Positions 1 to 8,642 of a stretch of DNA of 64,000 nucleotides are shown here, one piece after another. This stretch comes from Pseudomonadota bacterium (GTDB lineage Bacteria > Pseudomonadota > Alphaproteobacteria > Rhizobiales > Beijerinckiaceae), in NCBI GenBank assembly GCA_021781815.1, contig JAJXWB010000004.1, positions 1-64,000 on the forward strand. Direction: 5' to 3'. Numbering within the stretch: the first letter of the stretch is position 1; each line of letters starts with the position of its first letter. The notes under the pieces are model-generated. The model worked only from the letters and a program-made list of their open reading frames with translations, did not search any database and was not told where the DNA came from. A program made the translations under genes and the position numbers.

Positions 1-2
1 GC

Positions 3-1010
3 GTGCGCTACATCATGCATTCGCCGCCAATCCGGATCGTTCTGATCCGGACGATGGTGACGGGCGTCGTTGGCGGCTCGGTTTCCGCCTTGCTGCCGAT
101 CGTGACCCGCGACCTCCTCGGCGGCGATGCTCGGGATTTCGGTGTGATGCTCGGCTGTTTCGGTTTCGGGGCCGTGATCGGCGCGCTGAATGTCTCCAAC
201 ATCAGATCGTTTCTGGGGGCCGAGCAGGCGATAAGGCTGTGTATCGCGCTCATGGGGGCGGGCGTCGCGGTGATTGCGATGAGCCATTCGAAAATCCTGA
301 CGGGGGGCGCGCTGCTGTTCGCCGGCGCCGGATGGACGGCGTCGGTGACGTTGTTCAACGTCGGGATTCAGCTCGCCGCCCCCCGTTGGGTCGCTGGCCG
401 GGCGCTCGCCGCATTCCAGGCTGCGATTGCAGGGGGGATAGCGCTCGGCGCGTGGATTTGGGGCTCGATGGCAACTGCGATTGGCGTGTCGGAAGCCCTT
501 GTTTTCTCGAGCCTGGCGTTGCTGCTTTCCGCGCTGCTCGGGGTCTGGATGCGCATGCCGCAGGTCCGCGGAGCCAACGAACAATCGTCCGACTGGCTCG
601 AAGATCCGGAACTGCGTCTTCAATTGACCGACCGCAGCGGGCCGATCGTTGTCGAAATCGAATATCGCGTCGATCCGAAAAAAGCGCGTCTCTTTTATGC
701 TGTCATGCAGCAGGTCCAGCACAGTCGGCAGAGAAACGGCGCCTACGCCTGGTCGATTGCGCGCGACATCGCAGACCCCGAATTGTGGACAGAACGTTAT
801 CATTGCCCGACCTGGCTCGACTATCTCAGGCAGCGCAACCGGCCGACCGATTCAGAACGGACCCTGCACGCGCGAGCCATGGAGTTTCATATCGGTCAGG
901 AGCCTGTCCGGATTCGTCGAATGCTCGAACGCCCTGTCGGGTCGGTTCGTTGGAAAGAGGAAACGCCGGACAGGTCGGTGGAGGCGGAGGCCACGATTGT
1001 CCGCACCTGA
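3..1010 (+). CDS. MFS exporter, C-terminal part (cut by window edge)
   Basis: The frame is open to the left edge, so this is the 3' part of a longer gene; the family is usually about 500-550 residues and about 335 are present. The first ~180 residues are hydrophobic with several membrane helices (for example around residues 13-30, 45-60 and 150-180) and Gly/Ala-rich loops of a major facilitator permease. The last ~140 residues are soluble and look like an alpha/beta, monooxygenase-like tail (an IEYRVDP strand, then YAWSIARDIADP). This pairing is typical of the enterobactin-exporter-like MFS_3 family. The substrate cannot be read. The first codon inside the window is GTG but is probably internal. 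Confidence 0.75.
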   Translation: MRYIMHSPPIRIVLIRTMVTGVVGGSVSALLPIVTRDLLGGDARDFGVMLGCFGFGAVIGALNVSNIRSFLGAEQAIRLCIALMGAGVAVIAMSHSKILTGGALLFAGAGWTASVTLFNVGIQLAAPRWVAGRALAAFQAAIAGGIALGAWIWGSMATAIGVSEALVFSSLALLLSALLGVWMRMPQVRGANEQSSDWLEDPELRLQLTDRSGPIVVEIEYRVDPKKARLFYAVMQQVQHSRQRNGAYAWSIARDIADPELWTERYHCPTWLDYLRQRNRPTDSERTLHARAMEFHIGQEPVRIRRMLERPVGSVRWKEETPDRSVEAEATIVRT

Positions 1011-1104
1011 GCGGCGCAGGATTGGGAACGATCCTCGTTATCGGCGCGCCACGCGCCGCGACGCATGGAGCCTCGCGGAGAGCGTCGTCCGGCCCGAGCC
1101 AATC

Positions 1105-2019
1105 TCACCGCGTCCGTTTTGCGCGCTTCGCTGGATAGCGCAGGGCGTCGACCAGCAATGCGAAGGCCGGCGAGAGCTGGCGGCTGCTTGGGTAATACAG
1201 ATGATAGCCCGCGAACGGCGGGCACCAGTCGGCGAGCGCGCGAACAAGGCGGCCCTCGGCGATGTCTTCGCGCACATGATCTTCGAGCAGGAAGGCGAGG
1301 CCCGCGCCGGAAATTGCGGTCTTTATGGCGAGGTGCGGCGCGTTGAACGCCAACGGTCCCTGCACGCGCACTTTCAGTTCGCGCCCGCCGCGCTCGAACT
1401 CCCATGCGTAGAATCCGCCATATGTCTGGAGCCGCAGGTTTATGCAGGCATGGTTTGTCAGATCCTGCGGCGAGCGGGGCATGGGCCGCTGCGCGAAATA
1501 CGAGGGAGCGCCAACGAGCGCCATGCGCATCTCCGGGCTTATCGGCACGGCGATCATGTCCTTGTCGACGTGTTCGCCGAGGCGCACCCCCGCGTGGTAG
1601 CGCTCTGCGACGATGTCGGTCATGCCGTTGTCCACGTCGATCTCGGCGGCGATGTCGGGATAGTCGCGGCGAAGGCGCTGGACGGCCGGCCACAGGATCG
1701 ATTCCGCCGCATGTTCGCCGGCGACGAGCCGTAGCGCGCCGGCTGGCTTTTCGCGCAACGCCGTCACCGCGGCGAGCGCGTCCTCGATACCGTCGAAATG
1801 CGGGCCGACGGTTTGCAGGAGGCGTTCGCCGGCGTCGGTCAGGGAAACGCTTCGCGTCGTGCGCGTCAGAAGCTGGAGGCCAAGCCGTTCTTCGAGCCCC
1901 CGTATTGTGTGGCTCGCCGCAGATGGCGAGACGCCAAGCGTCGCCGCGCCGCGCGTGAAGCTTCTCGCGCGGGCCACGGCGAGAAAGGCTAGCAGATCGC
2001 TGGTCGGCTCCCGGGCCAT
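1105..2019 (-). CDS. LysR-family transcriptional regulator
   Basis: The product has 304 residues, the normal LysR length. The N-terminal ~60 residues form the winged helix-turn-helix ([19 protein letters not shown], then [17 protein letters not shown]). The rest fits the two-lobed inducer-binding domain, with the [18 protein letters not shown] segment common in the subgroup that controls oxidoreductase genes. It is transcribed away from the cupin-SDR-ADH run starting at 2148, and a perfect inverted repeat lies just before its start codon. It therefore probably controls both itself and that run. The inducer is unknown. Confidence 0.9.
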   Translation of the reverse strand: MAREPTSDLLAFLAVARARSFTRGAATLGVSPSAASHTIRGLEERLGLQLLTRTTRSVSLTDAGERLLQTVGPHFDGIEDALAAVTALREKPAGALRLVAGEHAAESILWPAVQRLRRDYPDIAAEIDVDNGMTDIVAERYHAGVRLGEHVDKDMIAVPISPEMRMALVGAPSYFAQRPMPRSPQDLTNHACINLRLQTYGGFYAWEFERGGRELKVRVQGPLAFNAPHLAIKTAISGAGLAFLLEDHVREDIAEGRLVRALADWCPPFAGYHLYYPSSRQLSPAFALLVDALRYPAKRAKRTR

Positions 2020-2021
2020 TA

Positions 2022-2036
2022 ATGAATTCCATTCAT
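2022..2036. promoter_or_regulatory. Inverted repeat, probable LysR operator
   Basis: ATGAAT-TCC-ATTCAT is a perfect 6-bp inverted repeat with a 3-nt spacer, and it contains a T-N11-A LysR signature. It begins 3 bp upstream of the LysR start codon and lies in the 128-bp gap before the divergent cupin gene. Binding here would cover the LysR ribosome binding region and its own promoter, which fits autoregulation. Function is inferred from position and symmetry only. Confidence 0.5.
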
Positions 2037-2147
2037 AATCGCATGCATAAATTTACATCTAATCGCATGAATAGGCGAGCGCTACATCTGTTGCGGACCC
2101 GGCTGCCATGCGGCGTCGGGCGTCTCGCGTCATCTGGAAGCTCGGAA

Positions 2148-2546
2148 ATGAAAATCACGCAGAGTGGCTCCACGCCGTCCCGCTCCGGCCCTACGGAATG
2201 GTTCACCGGCATCGTTCGGATCGACGCCCCCTTCAGCGGCAGCGGGGCGCTGAGCGGCGCTACCGTCACCTTCGAGCCGGGCGCGCGGACGGCCTGGCAC
2301 ACGCACCCGCTCGGCCAGACGCTTCTGGTCGTATCGGGGTTCGGGCGCGTCCAGCGGGAGGGCGGGCCGATCGAGACGATCCGGCCCGGCGACGTCGTCT
2401 GGTTCGAGCCGAACGAGAAACACTGGCATGGCGCAGCGCCGGACTGCGCCATGTCGCATATCGCCATCGCTGAGATGAAGGACGGCTCTGTCGTGACGTG
2501 GATGGAGAAAGTCGCCGATGAACAATATGCGAAGGGAAGCGAGTGA
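2148..2546 (+). CDS. Small cupin-domain protein
   Basis: 132 residues from ATG 2148, chosen because GGAAG lies 7 nt upstream and the longer in-frame extension back to 2022 has no family-like sequence and overlaps the operator. The cupin motif 1 region [19 protein letters not shown] and the motif 2 region [19 protein letters not shown] supply His residues for a metal site. Single-domain cupins of this type occur next to SDR and alcohol dehydrogenase genes and are often called quercetin-dioxygenase-like, but the substrate is not known. The stop overlaps the start of the next gene (GTGA), so the two are translationally coupled. Confidence 0.85.
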   Translation: MKITQSGSTPSRSGPTEWFTGIVRIDAPFSGSGALSGATVTFEPGARTAWHTHPLGQTLLVVSGFGRVQREGGPIETIRPGDVVWFEPNEKHWHGAAPDCAMSHIAIAEMKDGSVVTWMEKVADEQYAKGSE

Positions 2547-3376
2547 TTCCGCGCAACGTCATTGTCGTGATCGGCGCCGGCTCGATCGGCCAGGCGATCG
2601 CGCGTCGCGTAGGCGCAGGCAGGCATGTGCTGCTGGCGGACCTGCGGGAGGAAAATGCCGCCGCCGCGGCGCAGACGTTGAGCAACGCCGGCTTTGAGGT
2701 CAGTACGGCGACGGTCGATGTTACTTCGCGCGTCTCTGTTCACGCGCTGGTCGAGGCGGCCAGAGCGCTCGGCGATGTCGCAGGCCTCATCCACGCCGCT
2801 GGCGTTTCCCCCTCGCAGGCCTCGCCAGCCACAATCCTGCGCGTCGACCTCTACGGCGTGGCGCTGGCGCTGGAGGAATTCGGCAATGTGATTGCGCGCG
2901 GAGGATCTGGCGTCGTCATCGCCTCGCAGTCCGGTCATCGCCTCGGCGCGCTGACGCAGGAGCAGAATATGGCGCTGGCGATGACGCCCGCCGACGAGCT
3001 GCTCGCCCTGCCGATGCTGCGACCGGATGAGGTCAAGGACTCGCTGCACGCCTACCAGCTTTCCAAGCGCGCCAATGCGTTGCGGGTGATGGCCGAGGCC
3101 GTGCGCTGGGGCAAACGCGGCGCGAGAGTCAACACGATCAGCCCCGGCATCGTCATCACCCCGCTGGCGAACGACGAACTCGCAGGCCCGCGCGGCGAAG
3201 GGTATCGCCGGATGATCGAGCTTTGTCCGGTCGGACGGGCCGCCACGCCGGACGAGGTCGGCGCCGTCGGCGCGCTGCTGATGGGACCGGACGGCGCCTT
3301 CATCACGGGCAGCGACGTCTTGATGGATGGCGGCGTCGCCGCTTCCTGGTTCTTCGGCGAACTCGCGCCGAAGTGA
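2543..3376 (+). CDS. SDR-family oxidoreductase
   Basis: 277 residues starting at GTG 2543, which overlaps the cupin stop codon by 4 nt. The Rossmann cofactor loop is GAGSIGQ at residues 11-17, followed by the HAAG motif at 84-87. The catalytic pair is Tyr171/Lys175 in YQLSK, and the C-terminal SPGIVITP segment and the end motif [10 protein letters not shown] are typical of classical short-chain dehydrogenases using NAD(P). The substrate is unknown. It sits between the cupin gene and a zinc alcohol dehydrogenase in the same orientation, which suggests consecutive steps on the same small alcohol or ketone. Confidence 0.9.
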   Translation: MIPRNVIVVIGAGSIGQAIARRVGAGRHVLLADLREENAAAAAQTLSNAGFEVSTATVDVTSRVSVHALVEAARALGDVAGLIHAAGVSPSQASPATILRVDLYGVALALEEFGNVIARGGSGVVIASQSGHRLGALTQEQNMALAMTPADELLALPMLRPDEVKDSLHAYQLSKRANALRVMAEAVRWGKRGARVNTISPGIVITPLANDELAGPRGEGYRRMIELCPVGRAATPDEVGAVGALLMGPDGAFITGSDVLMDGGVAASWFFGELAPK

Positions 3377-3406
3377 GATTCTGGCGCCGATACGGAGAAT
3401 GCAGTC

Positions 3407-4423
3407 ATGCTGGGAACCATGATCTACGGGCCGCGCGACATACGCTGTGAGGAAGTGCCCGAGCCGAAGATTCTGAAGCCGACGGACGCCGTCATTCGCC
3501 TGGCGGCTTCCTGCATCTGCGGATCGGATCTCTGGCCCTACCGCGGCCTGAACGATGTCGACTGGCCGAAACCGATGGGCCATGAATATTGTGGAATCGT
3601 CGAGGAGGTCGGCAGCGCGGTGACGAGTGTCCGGCCCGGTCAGTTCGTTGTCGGCTCGTTCTGCATTTCCGACAACACCTGCCCGCATTGCCGCTTTGGC
3701 TTTCAGTCGTCCTGCGCGCAGCGCGAGTTCATGGTTGGCGCACAGGCGCCGTTCGCGCGCGTACCGCTTGCCGACGGCACGCTCGTCGCCACGTCCGAAA
3801 TCCCCGCCGACGATCTTGTCCCGAGTCTGCTCGCAACGTCGGACGTGCTCGGCACGGGTTGGTATGCGGCCGACGCCGCGCGCGTGCAGCGTGGCTCCAC
3901 GGTCGTTGTCGTTGGCGACGGCGCGGTCGGGCTGATGGGCGTGCTTGCGGCCAAACAGATGGAGGCTGGCCGCATCATCGCGATGAGCCGCCACAAGACG
4001 CGGCAGGAACTGGCGCTCGAATTCGGCGCGACCGACATCGTCACGGAGCGCGGAGAGGCGGGCGCGGCCCGGATCAAGGCGTTGACCAATAATATCGGCG
4101 CCGATTCTGTTCTGGAATGCGTGGGAACAAAGGAGTCGATGGCGCAGGCCATCCAGTGCGCGCGCCCCGGTTCCATGATCGGCTATGTCGGCGTGCCGCA
4201 CGGCGTTGAATTCGACGGGCAGGCGTTGTTCTTTTCGCAGGTGGGCATGCTGGGCGGGCCTGCGCCGGTGCGTCGGTTCCTTCCCTACCTGATCGATCTG
4301 GTGCTTGAGCGCAAGATCAACCCCGGCAAGGTGTTCGACCTGACGTTGCCGCTGTCTGACGTCGCCGAAGGTTATCGCGCGATGGACGAACGGCGCGCGA
4401 TCAAGACAATGTTGCGCGTCTGA
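3407..4423 (+). CDS. Zinc-dependent alcohol dehydrogenase family protein
   Basis: 338 residues. Catalytic zinc ligands are visible as Cys38 (CGSD) and His59-Glu60 (GHEYCG). Cys86, Cys92, Cys95 and Cys103 form the structural-zinc lobe, spaced differently from classical horse-liver-type ADH but as in the bacterial CISDNTCPHC subfamily. A GDGAVG nucleotide-binding loop follows near residue 167. It is a medium-chain dehydrogenase using NAD(P). It starts 30 bp after the SDR gene and is probably co-transcribed with it. Substrate not identifiable. Confidence 0.9.
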   Translation: MLGTMIYGPRDIRCEEVPEPKILKPTDAVIRLAASCICGSDLWPYRGLNDVDWPKPMGHEYCGIVEEVGSAVTSVRPGQFVVGSFCISDNTCPHCRFGFQSSCAQREFMVGAQAPFARVPLADGTLVATSEIPADDLVPSLLATSDVLGTGWYAADAARVQRGSTVVVVGDGAVGLMGVLAAKQMEAGRIIAMSRHKTRQELALEFGATDIVTERGEAGAARIKALTNNIGADSVLECVGTKESMAQAIQCARPGSMIGYVGVPHGVEFDGQALFFSQVGMLGGPAPVRRFLPYLIDLVLERKINPGKVFDLTLPLSDVAEGYRAMDERRAIKTMLRV

Positions 4424-4519
4424 TCGGAAGGGAAGATCTATGAAGCCGCTTGCCGCCCGGCGGCCGTTGCGCCGCATTGGACCTGACGGCGGCCGGCGCG
4501 GCGAGACAAAACGGGTCGG

Positions 4520-6817
4520 ATGGTGGACGGCATGAGTGATCGCATCCTTCGCCGCGCACTGATCGTGATCGCCCTGGCGGCGCTGAACCTCGGCATACTG
4601 GCCTGGTTCACGGGGCGACAGGACATTGCCGGCTGGATCTGGGCGGCCGGCACGGCGCCTGTGGTCGTGGGGCTGGCGGTCTCGATCGTCCGCGATTTCA
4701 TGTCCGGGCGACTTGGCGTCGATGCGGTCGCGTTCGTCTCCATGGCCGCGGCGATCGCCCTCCGGGAAAATCTAGCCGGCGTTGTTGTCGCCGTCATGTA
4801 TGCGGGTGGCAATGTCCTCGAGGATTTCGCCGTCGCCCGCGCCGAGCGCGATCTGCGGACGCTTGTCGACCGCGCCCCACGCCTGGCGCACCGTCGAATA
4901 TCCGCATCCGTCGAGGATGTTTTGATCGAACAGGTCGCCGTCGGGGACGCCGTCATCGTGCGCGCCGGGGAGGTCATTCCGGTGGACGGCGTCATCATGG
5001 ATGCGAGCGCCACGCTGGATGAGGCCGCGCTGACCGGCGAGCCCATTCCCGTCACCCGCAATCGCGGCGAATCGGTTCGCAGCGGGATCATCAACGCTGG
5101 CGAGACATTTGAGCTTCAGGCGACCACGACAGCAGGCGAGAGCACCTATGCCGGCATAATTCGCATGGTCACGGCCGCGCAAACGGCGAAGGCGCCCTTC
5201 ACCCGTCTTGCCGACCGCTATGCTCTGCTGCTCCTGCCCGCGACGCTTCTGCTCGCCGGGGCGGCCTGGCTCGTCTCGGGCGACCCGATTCGCGGGCTCG
5301 CCGTTCTCGTTGCGGCGACCCCCTGCCCGCTGATCCTTGCAGCGCCTGTGGCGTTCATATCGGGCGTCGCGCAGGCCGCCAGACGCGGAATTCTGATCAA
5401 GGGCGGAGGGCCGCTGGAAGCGCTCGCACGCACGCACGCTGTCATGTTCGACAAGACAGGCACATTGACGGTCGGCGGCGCGCGTCTCGTCGCCATCGAA
5501 ACCGCGCCCGGCGAAACGCCGGACGAGGTGTTGCGCTTCGCTGGTTCGCTGGAACAGGCCTCGCACCATGTGGTGGCGGCCGCAATCGTGTCGGCGGCCC
5601 TGGCCCGAGGAATAGCGCTCCATCCGCCGGATCAGGTCCGCGAAATCATGGGCTCCGGTCTCGAAGGCAATGTAGACGGCCGCCGCGTGCGCGCGGGCTC
5701 GCACATTTTTGTCTGTGGACCGGCGAAGCCTGATCAATGGGCGGTGCGGGCGCTCCGGCGGGCCGCCTGGCGCTCGGCCCTCAGCGTGTTCGTCGCTGTC
5801 GACGGACGGGTCGTCGGCGCCATCCTGCTCGCCGACGAATTGCGGCGCGAGACGGCGCGCGCGGTGCAGGCTTTGCGCGCGGCCGGCGTCGCGCGCATCG
5901 TGATGGTGACCGGCGATCGCGCCGAGGCCGCCGAGACGATCGGCGCCGCGCTCGATCTCGACGCCGTGCTGGCCGACCGCGATCCTTCGGACAAGGTCGA
6001 GGCGGTGGCGGCCGAGCAAAGATTGCATCCAACGCTGATGGTCGGCGACGGCATCAACGATGCGCCCGCGCTCGCAGCAGCGAATGTCGGCATAGCCATG
6101 GGCGCGCGCGGGGCCAGCGCGTCATCGGAGGCGGCTGACGTCGTGATTCTGATCGATCGCATCGACCGCGTTTCGGACGCCGTGTCCATCGCCCGGCGCG
6201 CCCGTGGAATTGCGATACAAAGCATGGTCGCGGGGATGACATTGTCGGGCCTTGCAATGGCCGCCGCTGCCGTCGGTTGGTTGACGCCGATCGAAGGCGC
6301 GCTCATTCAGGAAGCGATCGACGTCGCCGTGATTCTGAATGCATTACGCGCGCTGAGGCCTGGCCGTGGACGTACGCGCGCCGCGATGCAGGACTCCGCG
6401 GCGCAAGCGCTGCAGGACGACCACAAGGATTTGACGCTGCGCCTCAATCGGCTTCGCGAACTCGCCGACGCGCTCGACGACGCGCAGCCTGCGGAAGCAG
6501 TCTCTTTTATCTGCGAGGCCAATCGAATTGTGAGTGAAGAAATCGTTGAGCACGAACGCAACGACGAGGCGATCGTCTATCCCGGCCTCGGCAAGTTCCT
6601 GCGCGATGGGCACGGTCTTGTCGCAATGAGCCGCGCGCATCGCGAAATACTCCATCTTTCGAGACTTCTGGGGCGACTTTCACACGAATTGACGCCGGGC
6701 GACGTCGACCGCTATCTGATCCGCGATGCGCAACGCGTGATCGAATCGATCGAGGCGCTCGTCCGCATCCACAATGCGCAGGAAGAGGACATCTACGAAC
6801 ATGCCGCCGTCGGTTAG
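4520..6817 (+). CDS. P1B-type metal-transporting ATPase with C-terminal hemerythrin domain
   Basis: 765 residues from ATG 4520; ATG 4532 (MSDRILRR) is an equally good start. It pumps a transition metal across the inner membrane using ATP. The sixth-helix-type metal motif is Thr267-Pro268-Cys269 (TPCPL), the phosphorylation site is Asp311 in DKTGTLT, and the hinge is GDGINDAPAL. There is no N-terminal HMA domain. The usual SxHP nucleotide-domain motif reads SHHVVA. Residues ~633-762 form a hemerythrin-like bundle (His635 in DHKDL, EEIVEHERND, SRAHREIL, HNAQEEDIYE), which binds a non-heme diiron site. TPC plus hemerythrin is the known P1B-5 layout (for example Nia of Sinorhizobium meliloti, linked to Ni/Fe), so Fe, Ni or Co export is likely. 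Confidence 0.9.
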   Translation: MVDGMSDRILRRALIVIALAALNLGILAWFTGRQDIAGWIWAAGTAPVVVGLAVSIVRDFMSGRLGVDAVAFVSMAAAIALRENLAGVVVAVMYAGGNVLEDFAVARAERDLRTLVDRAPRLAHRRISASVEDVLIEQVAVGDAVIVRAGEVIPVDGVIMDASATLDEAALTGEPIPVTRNRGESVRSGIINAGETFELQATTTAGESTYAGIIRMVTAAQTAKAPFTRLADRYALLLLPATLLLAGAAWLVSGDPIRGLAVLVAATPCPLILAAPVAFISGVAQAARRGILIKGGGPLEALARTHAVMFDKTGTLTVGGARLVAIETAPGETPDEVLRFAGSLEQASHHVVAAAIVSAALARGIALHPPDQVREIMGSGLEGNVDGRRVRAGSHIFVCGPAKPDQWAVRALRRAAWRSALSVFVAVDGRVVGAILLADELRRETARAVQALRAAGVARIVMVTGDRAEAAETIGAALDLDAVLADRDPSDKVEAVAAEQRLHPTLMVGDGINDAPALAAANVGIAMGARGASASSEAADVVILIDRIDRVSDAVSIARRARGIAIQSMVAGMTLSGLAMAAAAVGWLTPIEGALIQEAIDVAVILNALRALRPGRGRTRAAMQDSAAQALQDDHKDLTLRLNRLRELADALDDAQPAEAVSFICEANRIVSEEIVEHERNDEAIVYPGLGKFLRDGHGLVAMSRAHREILHLSRLLGRLSHELTPGDVDRYLIRDAQRVIESIEALVRIHNAQEEDIYEHAAVG

Positions 6818-6883
6818 GCCGCGCGACAGTCTTGCGAGCGGTTCCGAAAACGCATTTGCAGACTTTCGGGAGACAGCGCCCGC

Positions 6884-7525
6884 ATGCTGGACATTCTAAA
6901 TCAGGCGACAGGCAACCTGCCCGGACTGGCTACTGTTTTTGTAGCCGTGTTCCTGCTCAACATCATCCCGATTTTCGCGCCCCCCACATGGATTGCGCTT
7001 TCCGCGATCAGCCTTGGCGTTCCGGACGCGGACCCTTGCGGGCTCGCTCTTGTCGGCGCAAGCGCCGCGACGACCGGCCGCGTGACGCTCGCGCGGCTGT
7101 CTCGGGGGATATTGCGTGAAAAGCTGCTGGGAGACGATGCAAGACGAAACATCGACGAAATTCGACATGGAATCGAGCGACATCGCGTCGCCTCCGCCGG
7201 GGCTGTGCTCATGTATGCATTCAGTCCCCTCCCGTCGAATCACCTGTTCATCGCCTATGGGCTGACGAACCTGCCAGTTCGGTTTGCGGCTATCCCCTTC
7301 TTCCTGGGGCGTCTCGTCAGCTATTCCTTCTGGATATTCAGCGCCGCGGCGGCGGGGAGGAAATTTGATATCGATCTTGCGGAGTCTGGCTTTGGCATGG
7401 GCGTCTATTTCATAGTCACCCAACTCCTGCTGGTTCCCGTGATCTATTTTCTCGTGAAGATTGATTGGAAATTGCTCATTGCGGATCGACGTCTTGCGCT
7501 GCGCAAGACGCATGTGTCGGGATGA
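6884..7525 (+). CDS. Multi-pass membrane protein of unknown function
   Basis: 213 residues, with GGGAGA about 10 nt before the ATG. Hydrophobic stretches near residues 16-35, 38-60, 100-125, 128-150 and 167-190 give four or five helices. A polar, Arg-rich segment lies between the second and third (around residues 65-98, RLSRGILREKLLGDDARRN). FSPLPSNHLFIAYGL resembles the re-entrant Pro motif of DedA/VTT-type proteins, but I cannot assign the family with confidence. It lies 66 bp downstream of the hemerythrin ATPase in the same orientation, so it may be a partner of that transporter. Confidence 0.7.
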   Translation: MLDILNQATGNLPGLATVFVAVFLLNIIPIFAPPTWIALSAISLGVPDADPCGLALVGASAATTGRVTLARLSRGILREKLLGDDARRNIDEIRHGIERHRVASAGAVLMYAFSPLPSNHLFIAYGLTNLPVRFAAIPFFLGRLVSYSFWIFSAAAAGRKFDIDLAESGFGMGVYFIVTQLLLVPVIYFLVKIDWKLLIADRRLALRKTHVSG

Positions 7526-7574
7526 GAGTCTGCTTGCGCCCGCCTCTGTTGTCCAGCGCGCCGCCAAAGTTCTT

Positions 7575-8405
7575 TCAATAGGAATAGAGAACCGGCACGT
7601 TTGCGGCGCTCATCATGAATTTCGTCATGCCGCCCAGCACGAATTGCCACAGACGCGAGTGCGCATAGGCCCCCATGACAAGCAAATCCGGCCGTCGACC
7701 ATCCAGATGGGCGCGCAACGTCAAACCCGCGTCCGCGTGTTCGAGCGGCAAATCCGTCAACCTGATGGCGCGACAATGCCGGGCCAGATGTTCGGCCAGT
7801 TCGGCTCCGGCCGCGCTCGGACCGCCATCGTCAACGACACAGACGACCTCGACCTCGTCCGCCCGCGCCAGAATCGGCATCGCATCGCCAACGGCGCGCG
7901 CCGCGCGCGCGCCACCGTCCCAGGCGATGACTATCCGCTTGAATGTGGGCCCCTTTGACCAGTCCGAAGGAACGACAATCACGGGGCGCCCCGCTTCAAA
8001 CAGGATGCTTTCGATAACGCCCGTCTCCGCTGAAAGCCCCCCCTTCGCTTGAGGAAGTATCACGAAGTCGCTTGCTCTCGTCGCTGCCGCCAGGTCGATC
8101 CGCGCGGCGGTGAATGGCTTTTGCACGATCCGGCAATCGAGCGGGACGCCGGAAATCCGCGCTGCCGTTTCAATCCTGCCGCGCGTTTCGTTCGCCTTCG
8201 CAAGTCGCTCGGCATTGACCTGATCAACCAGGGCCTGCGCCAGCGGGAGGAGCCGCGCGGTTGTCAGGTCGAGAAGCGGCGCGGCGATCCGGCACGACAG
8301 ATGCGCTCGCTCGACGTCGCAGAACGCGATGGCGTAGTCGATGGCGGCGGCCGACGATACGTCATCTTCGATGATCGTCGCGAGATTGACGGTCTTGATT
8401 GGCAT
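7575..8405 (-). CDS. Universal stress protein (UspA-like)
   Basis: 276 residues from ATG 8405, chosen because GCGGAGG lies just before it; an in-frame ATG at 8477 has no such site. The C-terminal half carries the UspA fold: FKRIVIAWDGGARAARAV, then LLVMGAYAHSRLWQFVLGGMTKFMM, where G-A-Y/G-x9-G-(S/T) is the ATP-loop pattern. The N-terminal half (VNLATIIEDD, VILPQAKGG) looks like a degenerate second Usp domain, so this is a tandem form. It converges with the membrane protein gene at 7525. Role: stress survival, details unknown. Confidence 0.85.
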   Translation of the reverse strand: MPIKTVNLATIIEDDVSSAAAIDYAIAFCDVERAHLSCRIAAPLLDLTTARLLPLAQALVDQVNAERLAKANETRGRIETAARISGVPLDCRIVQKPFTAARIDLAAATRASDFVILPQAKGGLSAETGVIESILFEAGRPVIVVPSDWSKGPTFKRIVIAWDGGARAARAVGDAMPILARADEVEVVCVVDDGGPSAAGAELAEHLARHCRAIRLTDLPLEHADAGLTLRAHLDGRRPDLLVMGAYAHSRLWQFVLGGMTKFMMSAANVPVLYSY

Positions 8406-8642
8406 GGCGGCCTCCGCGGTCAGTATATCTTCAGGATCAGTCAATATAAGCTGAATTTCGTCCTTGTGAGGGATCAAAGACCTGGTCGATCCCCTTATCG
8501 ACGCTAGAGGACGCGGGTCAGGCGCCGCATCCCTGAATTTTCGGGACAGGGCGACGGCGAGGTTCGAAAGCGTCGTTCTGAATTTTCAAACCAATCTGGT
8601 CTAGGCTCGCGCCGCATTCATTGTCGTAACCCAGGGTGTTCC

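Noticed and set aside
2033-4477. Very long open frame on the minus strand opposite the cupin-SDR-ADH genes
   Set aside because: It covers three well-supported genes, is Arg/His-rich and has no domain. Long antisense frames of this kind arise from GC-rich third positions.
5542-5600. SHH instead of SxHP as a sign that the metal ATPase is inactive
   Set aside because: The phosphorylation site, hinge, TPC metal motif and hemerythrin ligands are all intact, so decay is unlikely; the change is more likely a subfamily trait.
8471-8492. GGATC/GATCC repeat as an FNR/FixK box before the stress protein gene
   Set aside because: It does not match TTGAT-N4-ATCAA, and the arms are only 5 bp.
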